Numbered from the stretch's first letter, positions 32,939 to 46,026 are shown. The stretch is 64,000 bases of DNA from Blasia pusilla (GCA_050084515.1 CM114271.1:44020001-44084000); one strand, 5' to 3'. Notes: generated by a model not told the origin, from the letters alone. Program-made: numbers and translations.

Positions 32939-34292
32939 AGTTGGTTGAGTTGCAGCAAATAACTCCTCATCCTCAATCCAAAAATCGTGATTGGCCACAG
33001 TAGTCTCAATCTCTCGTGCCTTCTCCCTTTGTCTCACATCCTTGCCATTGAAATACTCCCTAAAAGCATTGGTGGCTCCCTCAATTCTGAGACGCGTCCC
33101 AACATGATAAAATTTGTGGCAAAGCGTGTGTCTGCAGGAAACAACAATCATCTCTTCACCTGATTGGTTTCCATGAATTTGGCCGTCACCCAAGTTCTAG
33201 TCTTTACAAATACTACCATCTCACAAGCTTGTGCAAAAATCTTGTCCACCCAAGGCCATTTACCCCACTCTTCATTGATTCGATCAAGAGAATGTGATAC
33301 GCATCTACCCCAAAGAATATGAGGGAACTTTGCTTTGATAAATTTTCACGTTGCTCACTCATTGCTAGTATTGTTTGTCACAAGTTGCAACACATTCTTT
33401 GGACTATGCGCATGATAGTCCTCTCTATGTGAGCTGCCAACCATTCCGCCATTTCGGATTCTCCCTTGGTGTCTATCGACTCAATCATGACCTTACCTTG
33501 TGGACATGAGACGATTATGTTCACCAAAGAGTCAATCCTCACATTGGTCCAAGAATCCATTACAATCGTGGCCCCCAAACGCAAATTTTCCAATCTGCCA
33601 TCCACCTTTTCCTTCACCTTTTGCATATGTTTCTCAAGTAGGTTGATGCACAACGAATTGTAACTTGGACGTGAGTAACCCTTCACCTTTATTGTTGCTA
33701 ACACTATTTGTTTGAAAGCATCTTGCCGTACAACGTTGAATGGTATTCCACATTTGTAGAAACAGTTCGCCCATATGTCATTCGCAACTTCTATTCCTTA
33801 GATGTTGAAAGAATCCCTCAGATCGGCTTGCTTCTTCCCATAACTACAACTCCCTCGAATGGGCCTTAAAACTCCTCTATATTCCTTGAGACTGTCACTC
33901 GGTGGCATGTCCCCAACCCCATTAACATTTTGCACAACACAAATACTATTTCCTGTTTGTTGCAAACCTATTTGTAATGGATTCATCTCTTCCACTTCAC
34001 TCAAAGGTCTCGCTTTCCTTCTTTGTTCGTTTCCCACTAGTACCCTCTTTCGGAGATTCCGTTGCACGCTAGGAGGGATCTTCACGTATAATTTGGCATG
34101 ATAGATATCGTGATTCCCATCCTTTGTCTTTTGTCTCTCTCGTGTAAAATGCTCCACCATCTGCGTGCTATGATAGGTTTTTATAGAGTAGGAACAATAC
34201 TTGCACAGCCATGTGCTTGATGTTCCACGTGCCATCTGTGCTTCTTCCCAATGTTCCTTCACGATCTGTTGGAGTTCTCTCGCTTTGGTCAT
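32939..34292 (-). pseudogene. hAT transposase N-terminal and central part
   Basis: The minus strand starts with ATG at 34292. A BED-type zinc finger follows (WLCKYCSYSIKTYHSTQMVEH, about residues 29-48). Then comes DUF659 in frame 33704-33378 (RLGATIVMDSWTNVR, VNIIVSCPQGKVMIESID). The central hAT region continues with frameshifts (CVSHSLDRINEEWGKWPWV, ADTRFATNFIMLGRV). The remainder was displaced by the copia element to 28131-27070. The transposase would bind element ends through the BED finger and cut and paste DNA in the nucleus. Stops between frames (33705-33797, 33190-33377) show decay beyond the copia insertion. Confidence 0.88.
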
Positions 34293-34439
34293 GACTATAG
34301 GCAGACACTAACACCACCCAACAATATTTGCATAATTTGCAACAATTTACTATGTCAATAGTAGGATATATCGACAAGTAAAATGTATGCAAATTACACC
34401 AAATATTATCCCTGAATGTTCCAATAACAAAACTTGGAA

Positions 34440-34980
34440 CATTCATTATGAAGAAGAAAGATCAATATGCTAACCTAGATAACCGAGATACCTTAACTAA
34501 TCAGGGTTATCCGGTGGCAAAACACATTCTCACTTATCAAGTTCAACTATCTATGGAGAAAAAAAACTTCAGAGAGAGAGAGAGTTTATAAAAAAATGAG
34601 CAAGTTTATATAGGGGAGGATGGAAGGAAGATAATGAACCCTTCTAACTTCCCAAATCATCTAATCCCACTTACAATTGATTACTAAACCATCTCCACTA
34701 ATTTTCATTTAACAAACCTACTTTTATTCTCCTATTAGATTCCTTCTTGACCTATCCTAACTTCTTGACCAATTCTAAATTTCCAACATACCTATTTTGT
34801 AATTCAACCACCCTATTCAAATCTATTTATATATTGCCCTTCCTTTCTCTACCACTACTATCACATATTCTTCAATTACTCTCATTTCTAACTAACCTAT
34901 CCTCTACTACAACCACCCAATTCCAACCTCTCAAGCCGTCAATCACCCAACCCGTAGACAAATTCATTTAATACCCCACT
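34440..34980. other. 5' flank of hAT gene
   Basis: AT- and CT-rich sequence with GAGAGAGAGAGAG followed by TTTATAAAA near 34575-34595, a possible promoter for the minus-strand gene only if read in the other direction. No other gene is seen. Confidence 0.35.
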
Positions 34981-35215
34981 AATATCACAGGGCCCATCCA
35001 CAACCCTCTGGCCTGCACCAAGCCCGCACAACCTGCGCCCTAGCCCGTAGGCGGGCTCCAAAGTGCACAACAAGCCCTCGCGCAGGCTCTAGGGCCCGCA
35101 AGTAGCCCACGCCCTAGCCTGCAGGCGGGCTCCAGATCCCGCAACTAGCCCGTAGGCGGGCTCAAAGGCCCGTAACGAGCCCACACGCGGGCTTGTTGCG
35201 GGCCTTTGCTACTAC
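34981..35215. repeat. GC-rich tract of AGCCCG..CGGGCT palindromes
   Basis: AGCCCGTAGGCGGGCT occurs at 35042-35057 and 35147-35162, with variants AGCCTGCAGGCGGGCT near 35116 and GAGCCCACACGCGGGCTT near 35178. The tract is sharply more GC-rich than its surroundings and has no credible ORF. A related tract lies at 47900-48400. Confidence 0.8.
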
Positions 35216-35488
35216 ACAAGTAATCCAAGCATACCCCATTCTCATGGATGGGCCCGCAAAGTGGATGCTAGAGAGCGAGATTGGATCCTATAGCAAGCCA
35301 GACGGTTTTGGTAGGAGGGGATGCTTGTGTTACGAGTTTGGAAGGATGGTAGAATATGCGTAGTGCTTCATCCTTAGTAGAGGGCACGTTTGGTGGAACA
35401 TGCCTATGAAGAGTTGGATCACTTTGGAGTGGATACAAATTCAACGAGAAGGCATACTTAGCATCTTTCTCACCTTACCTTTTACTTT

Positions 35489-35999
35489 ATGGTTACGAGC
35501 TTTGATTTACCTGCGATCATTTGTTGTGATGGGGGTGAGGTATTGAACCTCGATGATCTTGATATATGGATGCAAGCATGTTCTGAGAAGTTTAAGAACT
35601 TTGCAATTGCACAACATCAAGATACTTTGAGGTATGTGACTATTCCGGAAGGTCATTGTCAACCGCCGATTCAAATATTTCATCGAGGAGACTATGTCTA
35701 CGTATAGCAGAAGGCATCTACGACGTTGGATGTGACCGTACGGCACACCATCTTAAGAGTGTGTAATGCATTACCATCTAATGTTCTCTTATTGGAGGAA
35801 CATGATATTATGGTTTGGAAGGACCATGTGCCTAACTACGGGCTATATCACCTTTCAAAAATTGATGGTACGGTTGATCCAAGCTTAGCAATAGTTCCTC
35901 CAAACTTGTGTTGTATGTTATATGATTTTTTACATGGTGCACCCACTATGCTAGTCTGCAATATATAAGTATTCGAGAGGGTGGCATATGGCACATGTG
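35489..35999 (+). pseudogene. E2 integrase tail and PHD finger, interrupted
   Basis: Frames 35489-35707 (NLDDLDIWMQACSEKFKNFA) and 35726-35968 (TILRVCNALPSNVLLLEE, LCCMLYDFLHGAPTMLVC). The PHD finger is cut after the WHMA part by M2 at 36000. Continuation TGATGCCATCTCTC after 36300 matches E3's TGACGCCACCTCTC. Confidence 0.75.
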
Positions 36000-36294
36000 C
36001 AAGGTTGCATGTGGAGAAAAAGTCCGTGTTCGTGGACATATCCGTCCTATGGAAAGACTTGTCTATATGAGACCCACCTTTCCCTTCTTTCTCATTCCCC
36101 TTACTTGCCTTGGTGTTCCATATTCCCCCATTTCTTCCTCTCTCCACCTCCACTCCCTCCTCACTCATTGCTCTTCTTCTCCTTGCATTGCCTCCATCAT
36201 GGACTAAAAGTGTGGATTCCACCTCTTGGACATGTCCATATTTTTTCGTCCATGTCCGTTCTAAGGAAGGACTTGTCCGTTTTTGTACAACCAT
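36000..36294. mobile_element. hAT-like miniature element M2 in E2 PHD finger
   Basis: The ends are CAAGGTTGCATGTGG on the left and TTTTTGTACAACCAT on the right. Interior arms carry GTCCGT and AAGGAAGGACTTGTCC as in M1 and M3. The undisrupted site is visible in E3 near 57665-57690 (GGCATATGGCATGTTTGACG). Comparison shows about 8 bp duplicated, imperfectly preserved. Confidence 0.8.
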
Positions 36295-37291
36295 ACATAT
36301 ATGATGCCATCTCTCTCTAGGATTCCATGAGGATGATGAATACGCCAAGAGTAGTAATAGATCCAAACTTGTGTTTGTGACAAGAAGGCGACTAACGATG
36401 GTCTTATGGAGCCACATGAGCACGAGACCATTTTTCTCTTAGCGTTTGAGAGATGTGTGTCATAGTGGGTAGGGATAGATGGCTATTAGGACTCCAAGTT
36501 AGAGGGACCTAACCACCAGCTAAGGGGACGATTGGAGATAATTTTGGTACTCAATTGTCTCAATGTTTAGATGGCATGAGTTAGTATGATATCTTGTGTA
36601 TTTGGTGACAACGATGTATGTTGTGTAGCAAAGCACGATAGTTGTCATATTTATTAGTATAGATCGACAAGTTTGGTAGAGCACCTTGGAGGATATTGGA
36701 GGAAAGCCTGAAGAGGTCAAGGATGACCTACTAAGGCCTTGGGTAATTCGAGAGAGTAGGTTTTTCTTTTATTTTGGCTTATGTGGAGCTATATATAGAA
36801 ACTTACTATATTGTGTAATTAATTGTTAGGAGTAGAGTTAACTTTCCATATTGGAAAGTGACCCTTAATCCCCTAAAGTAGGTCAAGAGCCAAGGAGGTG
36901 ATTTGCGAGCATAGGTTATCATGGAAAGAGCTTGGGAGAGGGAAGCACGTATACCCACGGAGAGAGACCTTTGGAGCCCACTCAATCTCTTGAGCTCTTT
37001 GTTGAAACTCTTGGCATGAGGTGGAGGAACTATGGTCCTCCTTGCCTTGTGAGTAACTCAAGCCTCTCATTAGGAGAGTGGGTTTGGTTTGACCTAAGAG
37101 GGAGATGGAGTTTGTGTGCACATTATGAGACATTTGAGTGCTTATTAGGAGAGTGGGTTTGGTTTGATTGGAGATATTTTGGTACTCGATTGTCTCGATG
37201 TTTAGATGTCATCAATTAGTATGGTATCTTGTGTATCTTGTGGTACGATCATAGCGATATATGTTGTGTAGCAATATGTATGTGCATGATA

Positions 37292-38980
37292 CCAATCGTA
37301 TCAAAGATCTCGTCAAGAGTAGCATAACATACCTATCATAGAGTTCCTTGCTAGATCGCAAAGAGACCTTGATCTTGAGTTCTACAAGTAGAAGGCTTGG
37401 GTTGAGTCTTGAATATCCAAGTTGTCATGCATCTCATAGATGAGTTGGCAAAGCCACATAATGCTAATCAGTTTTGAATCTTTTGAGATCCATACCGTCT
37501 TCCTAGGAATCCTCTTAAAAGCCTCGACCAAGATCCCAATTGCTTATCCAAACCAATGTGTGATGGTTGATTCCTCAAGGTGCGTCTTGATAGAATGGTT
37601 CTTTAGCTCTAACTTGAAACATGGCCCTAGTACATAACTTGGTTAAATCATTATTCCAAGACTCGAGTGGACAAGGAGAGAGAGGGTCTCTCCAGACATG
37701 CTTTTTTGAGGTTTCCCGATGCAACCCTAATTTTTTGAACATCCATCTCGAGGCCTTGGATATGGTCCACAACCCAAAGGCACTTTGCATCTCATGAGCC
37801 GGTATTTTGACTAGTTAACTCCCAAGATGACTTGGGGACTCTCCTCCTAGATTTTTCCCATCTTGACTTCCCTAAACTTAGCTTGGAAACCCAAACCCGC
37901 GTTTCAGGCATCTCATGGCTAAGGCCTATCTTGACTCCCGTCATTGGTGTATCATGGTTATCTTACCAACCCTCAAGTAGTCTTATGACCTCCTTGAAAA
38001 AATTGGTTGAAATACACACCAATATACCAATATTTCGAGATAAGTTTGATTTCCTTAGATTGCACTTATTTCTAAAGGATATAAGGTTGAGCTTGAAGGG
38101 TTTTATGGAAATTGGATATATGCTCTAGCAACCTAGCTTAAGATAACTCACATAGTTTAGAATAGTAATATTTAGAATGAAAAGTCATAACATGATATGT
38201 GTAGGGTCTAATAACATGTGTGTCTAGGTCACAATCTAGGATAAGCTAGTTATTAGGATTTTTTAAATACAAACGTACCTGAATCTAGTATTTTGCTTCA
38301 CTCCTTTCGGCACTGCAACATCTCCTTTCTCTCATTCGCCTGATCTCCCTCTCTCAATACATGATTCAACTCCCCGTATGTCACTCTCTCCATAGCACCT
38401 TCAGTGTTAGTTCACAAGCCCACTCAAACCCGTCACAAGGCCTTTCGGAATTTTTGTCTTTTTGGAACATTTATTTTTTTGCGCTAAGAGAACGACTATA
38501 ACATTCCACATTAGAAAATATATGCCACGTCCATGAAGTCTTACCCTATGATTCTCTCCTTTTTTGAGCATTTAGGTTGATGTATTTTTGCAATAAGCTC
38601 TAGATGTTAAAAAAAATCCCAAGTAAATTGATATGAACCAAATGTTCCTACCCTCCTTTGTCACCGGGTAGGTCCATCATCCATGAGAAATACAAAATTG
38701 AAAATACCTGCATACAAAATGATAATAAATGAAAAACACATAACATCTTCACTCTACTTTGCCTATACCTTGTTCTTAATAAATGTTAGACCTCCATACT
38801 CAAATCAAAGGCCTCTAGCTTTTGCTACAAGTAAGATGTAACAAAACACCTCCTCTTCCACGATAAGTCTAGTTATTGGATTTTGGGTCTCTTCCTTCTA
38901 TTTCCCTCTTTTTCTACTCTCTCCCCTTGGAGGGGGGAGAGTTATGGCGAGAGTGTAATAGTGAGACTTATGGCAAGAGT
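37292..38980. other. unassigned sequence, no gene recognised
   Basis: There are short frames on both strands (such as minus 37790-37575, plus 37832-38128) without domains I recognise. No element ends are found. Confidence 0.4.
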
Positions 38981-38986
38981 TGTGAC

Positions 38987-39503
38987 AACCCAATCCCACG
39001 AACACAAGGGAAAAAAAATACTTGAAATGACCACTCACACATGAAATTAAAAATCATAAACCCTAAATAAGGTCTTTAGTTTTTGGTATTAGCATGGGGG
39101 CTTAAATGGCATATCTAAACCGTTGAAGGTGGGGAGGGATTTAATTACAAGCCTCTCGCCAAGATTCAACACCATCCAATGGTGGGAAGAAAATTTAACA
39201 CCATGTTTACATGAAAATGCCACAAAGACTCGTAAGAATCATATTCAATTCCCACTTTCTCCTTCTTCACACCTTTTTTTCTACCCTCCACCCTCAACCA
39301 AGGGTCCAAAAATCATGAAGCATGTCCCAAAGAGGCAACCCAACCCCAAGAACACAAGGGAAAAGAAAAAACTTGGAATGACCACTCACACATGGAATTA
39401 AAAATCATAAACCCTAAATAAGGTCTTTCATTTTTGGTATTAGCATGGGGGCGTAAATGGTAGATGTGAACCATTGAAGGTGGGGAGGGATTTAATTACA
39501 AGT
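38987..39503. repeat. direct repeat of ~165 bp
   Basis: 38987-39151 and 39335-39503 share CAACCCAA.CCCA.GAACAC, CTCACACATG.AATTAAAAATC and GTTGAAGGTGGGGAGGGAT-like segments at roughly 90 percent identity. About 180 bp of unrelated sequence separates them. Confidence 0.85.
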
Positions 39504-40499
39504 GGATTATGGGGCAAGAAATTCTTGTTCCTAAATTTTTATATAGAGAATGATAAGGGTCTTCCATTATCTTGTACATTTGTACACTTTCTCACTCTTC
39601 TTATTTACGTAAGTTAGTTATCTTCTCTTTATGTGTTTGTATGAGAGTGTAAGACTTGGAGGGTTTGTAGCTTACTATTATGAGACTTGGTTATCAAGAA
39701 CACCTCACTAACATGTGGAAATTTATTCAATCATTTGTAGCGTCAGCTATTCCTCAGGCTCTACTTTTTAGGGATCAATTGACTTAAAAATACCCCTAAT
39801 CCCATGCGGACATTATTACACACAAACTCCACAATGTGGAGATTAGTATTAGACATGAGAAAATTCTTGAGTAATTTGGATTCGAAGTATTGGATGTGTT
39901 TTATATGAAAACATGGATATAATTCTTATTTTAAATGTTGAACCCGGGCCACTCTTTGTACCCATTGAATTGTTATGATATGTGTATAATTTTTCTATCT
40001 ATGGTCTTTGTAGTCAAGCTAGTGTGATTGTAAACTAAGTGACCATTACTTTGATCACATTCTCAACTTATTGGACAACATGTAAGAAGCCTCGTCTTGG
40101 GGAAAAAAACATAATTCGAAGGAGCCCCAAGGACGTGCATTAGCCCGAACTATTTTTCTTCTACTCTAAATTGAAACCCTAATAATAAGGGCACTCTCCA
40201 ATAATAATGTAGATGATTTTTGAAAAATAATATGATAACAAACGACTCAAGAATAAATCAAAAAATGACTAATATTCTAATATTCAACGTCATGGAAAAG
40301 GAGGGAAAAGCAAAAGACCTAATTGGAGGATCCAGTTTTATGTGGATGCTCCTCTTTGGAAGATGCAATTTTCTGTAAATTCTCCTGGTTTCTTTTAAAG
40401 AAGTCACTAGACTTCTTTCAAAAAGAATCTTGATCATTTTAGTAAGGAGAGTTACGTTTAAACATAGCACGGTCTCCTACGTGTCTAGTAATTCTTTCA
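39504..40499. other. AT-rich sequence, no gene seen
   Basis: Short frames only, with no motif or repeat structure that I can support. Confidence 0.45.
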
Positions 40500-43400
40500 A
40501 AAACGTGTATTTCTCTACGTATTTAATGCTGTGGAAACGATGAAAGGAAATCCAGTCCAACAAAGTGCATGCCCTTGCTACCTATGAGGTGACAGCGCTT
40601 TGGTGGTGACCGGGTCTGAAGGTGTGAGTCCCCTGCCAGCTAAAATCCATCGTGCTTAAAGTAACCCAAATTCGTAATGACCAATTTTAGTTGATTTATT
40701 AAAAAAATTTGAGTGGATAAGCTTCAACGGACTATGAGGATTTTTAGCAGCTTTTCTAAGTTTGGAACTGCACGACGGTCACCATCTTGTCGATCCGTCT
40801 TATCCGTTTTATTTCCCCCTATTAAGATTATCTATCTAGACTATCCAATGCCTTATTCCCGGCTAGCTTTCCTAATTCCGCTAACTCCACATGCGCACTT
40901 CTCCGGTTATGAATAAGCCACATTGAAGCCGATCTTCGGCCTGCCGGCGCGGCGTGCCGTGTTCCGAACTGGAGTCGACTGCGTTGGTGGCAGCAAGAAG
41001 GTGTAGCCGTGCGGCCGAAGCGGCACAAGGAGCCTGGAGAAGTCTGGCACCCAAGTAGCTCTGCGGTGGCGGAGGTGACGCGGAAGAGCTGGGAGCGTGA
41101 GGCGCAGTCGTGCGTGCAAGATTGGGAAGATTCTCCGCCTGTTCTTTCATGTTTCGACGTCGTAAGGTTGAAACGTGAGAGGACCTGGCTGCTTGTTTCG
41201 TATGCTCGAGCAGGTTTGTGGATGGGGCTGTGGTTTTCGACGGGCATTGGCGGATCGCGATAGCCTGCATCATGAATGCGTGCCCGGGAAGAACTTAGAG
41301 GGAACCTCTTAGTTTGTGACATTGGGCGATAGTTACCCAGCGTAAGTCGAGTCTTTCAGGGAAGCTTGGGTACGAAGGTGTGAGTCCCCTGCCAGCTTGG
41401 TTCACATTGGCTTGAGTCCAACCCGTGGTGCAGGGAGAGTTATGGTCACGGTCACTTAGGACGAGTGTTTTTCCGCGCGAATTGCAGTCCCGCGAACAAG
41501 AGTAGGTAATTCTCCTACCGCTCTGGTACATCTGGTTCTTCGCCAGTTTGCACGTGGATTGAAAGCTTGCAGTAGAACGTGAAGGATCCGTTCCTAGAGA
41601 AAAGATTCTTGGAAATGCAGTTTTTATGTCCCACATTTCGATGATCTAGACTAGGTATCTGGTCCTACGTATAATTTTTCAAATATTCTAGCTCCAGCGA
41701 CAGCAATGTGTCATCCGAGGCCGAAAAGCATGCTTTGTTCTTCTCAGTTGCTCCAATCCGTTGTTTCCTGCTTTTGTCACGCTCGTCGTCTGTAATCATG
41801 TAGTGCCAGTGGGGCCATGTTCGTCCGTCGTTACTTTCTCGCCTCCACAAGATCTGTCTTCTTCCGTGAACTTTACATTCCCGCTTGTCTTGATTGGCAG
41901 AATCGGCATCTTACATTCCGTCGTTAAACGTGCGAGAATGTCATTATTCTCATGATTCTCTCGGCATTCATTCCTCTTCAAATTGGTATAACGTGGCTGT
42001 AGATCTATTGAAGACCTACAATTTTAGGTCGCTAAACGGCCACCCTAAGCCTTTTGTGCGGTCCAACATCGAGTAACTGGAAATGTAGTAGTATTTAGAA
42101 TAGAATCAGCAGCAGGAAATACCCCTACTCCACTTGGAGAGTTGGAAATCAGACTTCTTAGATCCGAAGGGATTTCGGATTTGAAGTGTATTCATCACTA
42201 GGACACGGCTACGTCCACAGGTAGAGCGATCAATTTCTGATTCACATTCGTGGCAATCTTTGCAGCAACATGGTCAAGGCATCAGTCGGAGCCGGGGCCA
42301 GCTACAGTCCTGCGAGTCTACTCGAGATAGCACCCGCAAGACTAATTACCCTTCATAGGCGAACTGCTTCCGGAAGAAGGTTGGATACAATTGTGGAGGA
42401 CAGATCAGATGGAAACTCAATCTCGACTTCCCAGCAAGAGTTGCAGATAGCACACTACGTGCCAAAGGTGATGGAGACAACTGCTATTATAGCAACGATG
42501 GTCCGTAGCGAAGGAAAAGAACCAAGCACTGAGCAGCATCAACAAGGAGTTCCAGGAATCTTTAGACTAGCTCAAACTCACTGAAAATTAACCACTTCGT
42601 CTGAAATTTTCAAATGTTCATCGCAGTTACTTGCAAAATGAAATATGACTAGACAGGGTATCTCCTATTTTCATCATGCTGTGCGTGAAGAGGTATCTGG
42701 TCACTTTCACATGGAGACTCAATTAAGTAATTTAGTAGTGTGAAGATCCAAACCTTCATTTTCCATATTTCCGTAGTGATCGTTCTGGCACCTTGGTGGG
42801 TAACAGCTGCATTGTACACAAATACGATACAGCGCTTATCAGTATAGGGAGATAATCGAATCCTGGAAGTCCAACATCCAACATGACTGAGATCTAGATC
42901 ATACGTGAGGTAGTGTCGAGGTATTTCCATCATCGCTTAATTAGAGTCATGAGTAGTTGTGCTTCAAACTTATGCTCTCACTTAACCTTGCGATCCGGCC
43001 ATACTTGACAATGAGCATGAACAGTAGAACCTCTCTTGATTAACGTGCGTGTGGGATTCGGGTGATTATTGGTTCACTCGTACCTGATGTTCAAAGATGT
43101 GGAGAGGTGATCAACAGGTAACAGATAATTGCAGGATAACTGTGTTTTCAGATTGTTAAAGGGTTAACTGGACCAGTTTTGCTTCAGGGAAGATGCTCAC
43201 TGTTCACGTGTGCAATTGCAGCGCGTCCAAGAAGCGGCTTCTCTTAGACAGCGACCAACCATTTCTGCATCTCAACAGGCTCCGCATGCGTGTGTTTTTC
43301 TTGATTTTTCGAAGGAACCGTGGACGTGCTTGCCTCTGCTTAGATTTTCACACATTGCAGTTTAGAGTCACGAGTCCTTGATGTTCCAGTGAGCGTAAGC

Positions 43401-43740
43401 GGAGCGGAGTGAATGGCCGGGACGTGAGTATCGTCCACACGCTTTTTCGCGTTAGATGCTGAAGACTGAGGAACTCAATGATTTGACACGGGTTGGTGAG
43501 AGCAGTTCTCTTCGTATGTGCTCCATAAACTTCATCTGCCGCAGTTCTTTTCGAAGAGGTCCTTGTTATACGCGGCGGTTGGAATTCTACATGTATACGT
43601 CCCTCGTTTGGACGCGCGCTGTTGGTTCTTAGAAAATCTCTCCGTGCCGTGCAGCAGGAGTTGTGAACACCTAAAATAGAGGTGGCAAAAGAAGGTAAGC
43701 CCCGAAAAAAGATTCAATGACTGTGAAAGAACGCATCTCC
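40500..43740. other. GC-richer segment without recognised transposon
   Basis: This segment has more CpG and less A/T-run sequence than its surroundings. Overlapping frames lie on both strands at 40881-41322, and there is a 104-residue plus frame at 42270-42584. None matches a domain I know. An exact 24-bp direct repeat (GAAGGTGTGAGTCCCCTGCC...) lies at 40618-40641 and 41374-41397. It may contain host gene exons or a captured fragment. I cannot define a gene model. Confidence 0.3.
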
Positions 43741-45520
43741 CATTCTTATGGAAAGGGGGAAGAAACCAATTCTGTTCTGTGTTTGAATAAATGTGAAGGT
43801 AATGGGAATTGGCCCTCCATTTTCAAAAATTCACTTCTTTTAGATGTAAATTCTTGAAAATACTAAACTATCCTTCCTCTTGTCATAGCATACAATCATA
43901 AATATATTGTCTAGTAGTAATGCATGTGCTATTACTTCATTCTCCTTCTTGAAACACAATAAACTAGATCCTGTGACGAGCTGGAGTGAAATTAAGGGGT
44001 TATGGTGGGAACCCAAGTTATAGCGATGTTGGTATGTTAGCATGCTGAAGTGAAATTAAGGGGTTATGGTGAGATCCCAACTAATAGCAATGTTGGTGTG
44101 TTGAGGAGCTCCTCAAAAAGGTCATTACTAGTGCCTTTATGAATTGACTTGCCCTACTAAGTCATCTAAAGCCACTGTTTACATTTGTGGTTCAAATTGT
44201 TGACCCTAGTAGAGCCGCTTTCTCTTGAAGCTTCGAAGGCTATAGTAGAAATGCAATTAGGATCATCCTTGTTCAAGATGGTAAATGTGTTATAAAACTT
44301 TAAAGCATGAACATCCATTGTTGTCTCCCCAACCTCAACCAACATCAATTCATCCGAATGAACGTACATGCTAGCAATGACCCACAACGCTTGTCGTGGT
44401 CGCACGTCAAATATATAAGGATCTACCTTATATTTTTCTCCAAGGTGAAATCACCTTGGAGAAATATAGACTAGCTTGTAACACACTAGCGTAAGAGCAA
44501 ATGTCTTGGCTGACGAGCATGTGATTCATGAGAGTCGATGAAATAAGTCAAGAGTATGAGTATGAGCAGAGTGGTCCTCCTAGATGGGAATAGTCAAGAC
44601 AGGGAAGTATCCTCAAGACCAATCTAAGAGACCAAAGAAAAACGTTGCACTTTGGGTTAGGTGAGAAATAGGGGGAGATACATTAAGGGTTAGAAGTTGA
44701 GCCTTTGAAAGGCAATGATATGCAAGACCACATGATCACTTTTCTAACTCTACCTCGCGAACGTTCCAGTCGGTGCGACTAGTTGGGTCTCAAGACTCCG
44801 ACTCAAGTTCGCAAGGCTCAAGGTGGCATGGGAAGACTTTTTATAGAGCTATCAAGGAGGAGTAGAGATTGAATCTACGATTCATGAGGAGTTTTCATTT
44901 TTGGGATACCTAGATCCTCATTTGGGCGGTGCTTTGGGGCCCCTAGTTTTAAAAGCATTAAGTGTGGTTGGAATGGCCATTTGGTTGAAGAGTTGGATTT
45001 CTTTTGGTCAGTGCCACTTGTACATTCTCTTACAATTGGGTTCCAAAATGTGAATGCATTAGCTTTGTTGGGACTCCAATGTATTCTCCAATGGCTATTA
45101 CTTTGGGCTTTATCATCAAGCTTAAGAAGTTCTCCTCATACTTACTTTTCATATGCACATTCTCGATGTTCCTTCTTTTGCAAGCTAGTTCCATGTGTGC
45201 ATGTGTGAGTGTTGACCTTATAAAGTAACATTTATTGATAGCTTGGGTATTCGAGCTTTGAAGAGTGACAAATCCTTTGAATAGTGATACGTTTCCCAAG
45301 GAGAGAAAGTCTAGAGAGGATTTCTCAAATTGGAGAAGAAAATTTGATGAGTTGATGAGAAATATAATGAAAAAACATAAATGGTGTTTTAATTTTGATC
45401 TTAGAAGGCCAAATTACAAGCTATAATCTGCAATTAGCAACTTCATAGTCAATCCATTAAAGTTGTTTATAAATTTATTTTTTTCCTACCTCAATCAAAT
45501 ATGTAGTCCAAGTGATGTCA
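43741..45520. other. unassigned sequence with small repeats
   Basis: A tandem ~58-bp duplication at about 43980-44104 has units sharing GTGAAATTAAGGGGTTATGG. A hairpin at 44430-44467 has arms CTCCAAGGTGA and TCACCTTGGAG extended by AT-rich ends. ORFs near 44981-45299 overlap on both strands and look non-coding. Confidence 0.55.
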
Positions 45521-45529
45521 TCACTAAAT

Positions 45530-45708
45530 GTTGCTAATTTCACCACCTCTCATGGCACCTCTCATGGTTTCCACTTTGTCACACCACTAGTGAACGGTAA
45601 TATTAATGGTAAGGATCTAACTTGTTACTAATTTCACTACCTCTCATGGTTTCCACTTTGTCACACCACTAATGAACAATAATATTAATGGTAATGATCT
45701 AACTTATG
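45530..45708. repeat. tandem duplication of ~86 bp
   Basis: Two adjacent units share TTGTCACACCACTA.TGAAC, AATATTAATGGTAA and GATCTAACTT. The first unit has an extra CATGGCACCTCT insertion. Confidence 0.85.
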
Positions 45709-45889
45709 AAGTAAACCAAGACCTTACAAAGTGAGGTGGCTTCCAAGTTTGTTGTGGCAATCTCTTGAAAGAACTTCTAGAAAGTAGGAGTTTGATTGTG
45801 CTCCGCAATATCCCAAGATATCTCTTTGTCCACAGATCCAAATCAATCTAACTATACTCCATTCGAGTTCTCTCATGGCAAGTATTATT

Positions 45890-46026
45890 ATTGTCATGAC
45901 CCTCAAAACCAATGACATGTCCACGCACAACATCATAACTCAAGTAGGCTCAAACTAGGATGAAAATGTGTTAGAGTCTCATGAGCAAGATACACATTGC
46001 AAAAGTGAGACGCAAAGCCTTGATGG
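45890..46026. repeat. dispersed repeat shared with 63350-63470
   Basis: ATGACCCTCA, CGC.AACAT, AGTAGGCTCA.ACTAGG and GCCTTGATGGGT segments occur in the same order in both places, diverged. Both lie next to family-E fragments, so this may be part of an older element. Confidence 0.6.

Larger units (their letters stand above)
35264..37291 (+). mobile_element. family-E copy E2, 3' end
   Basis: It begins within the linker before integrase (GATGCTAGAGAGCGAGAT), has a large deletion of the integrase core near 35440, and continues through the integrase tail, PHD finger, 3' untranslated part, polypurine tract (36520-36529), B1 (36533-36640), A2 (36643-37166) and B2 (37167-37291). The miniature element M2 interrupts its PHD finger. 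A2 has a TATA-like TATATATAG at 36790. It is strongly decayed. Confidence 0.8.

Noticed and set aside
27070-34292. hAT gene here as the source of the miniature elements M1-M4
   Set aside because: I could not find CAAGGTTGCA-type ends at either side of the hAT gene, so a link is untested.
40828-41322. Minus-strand 164- and 130-residue ORFs as a host gene
   Set aside because: They overlap each other and a plus-strand ORF, lack domains, and look driven by local GC content. No gene model could be defended.
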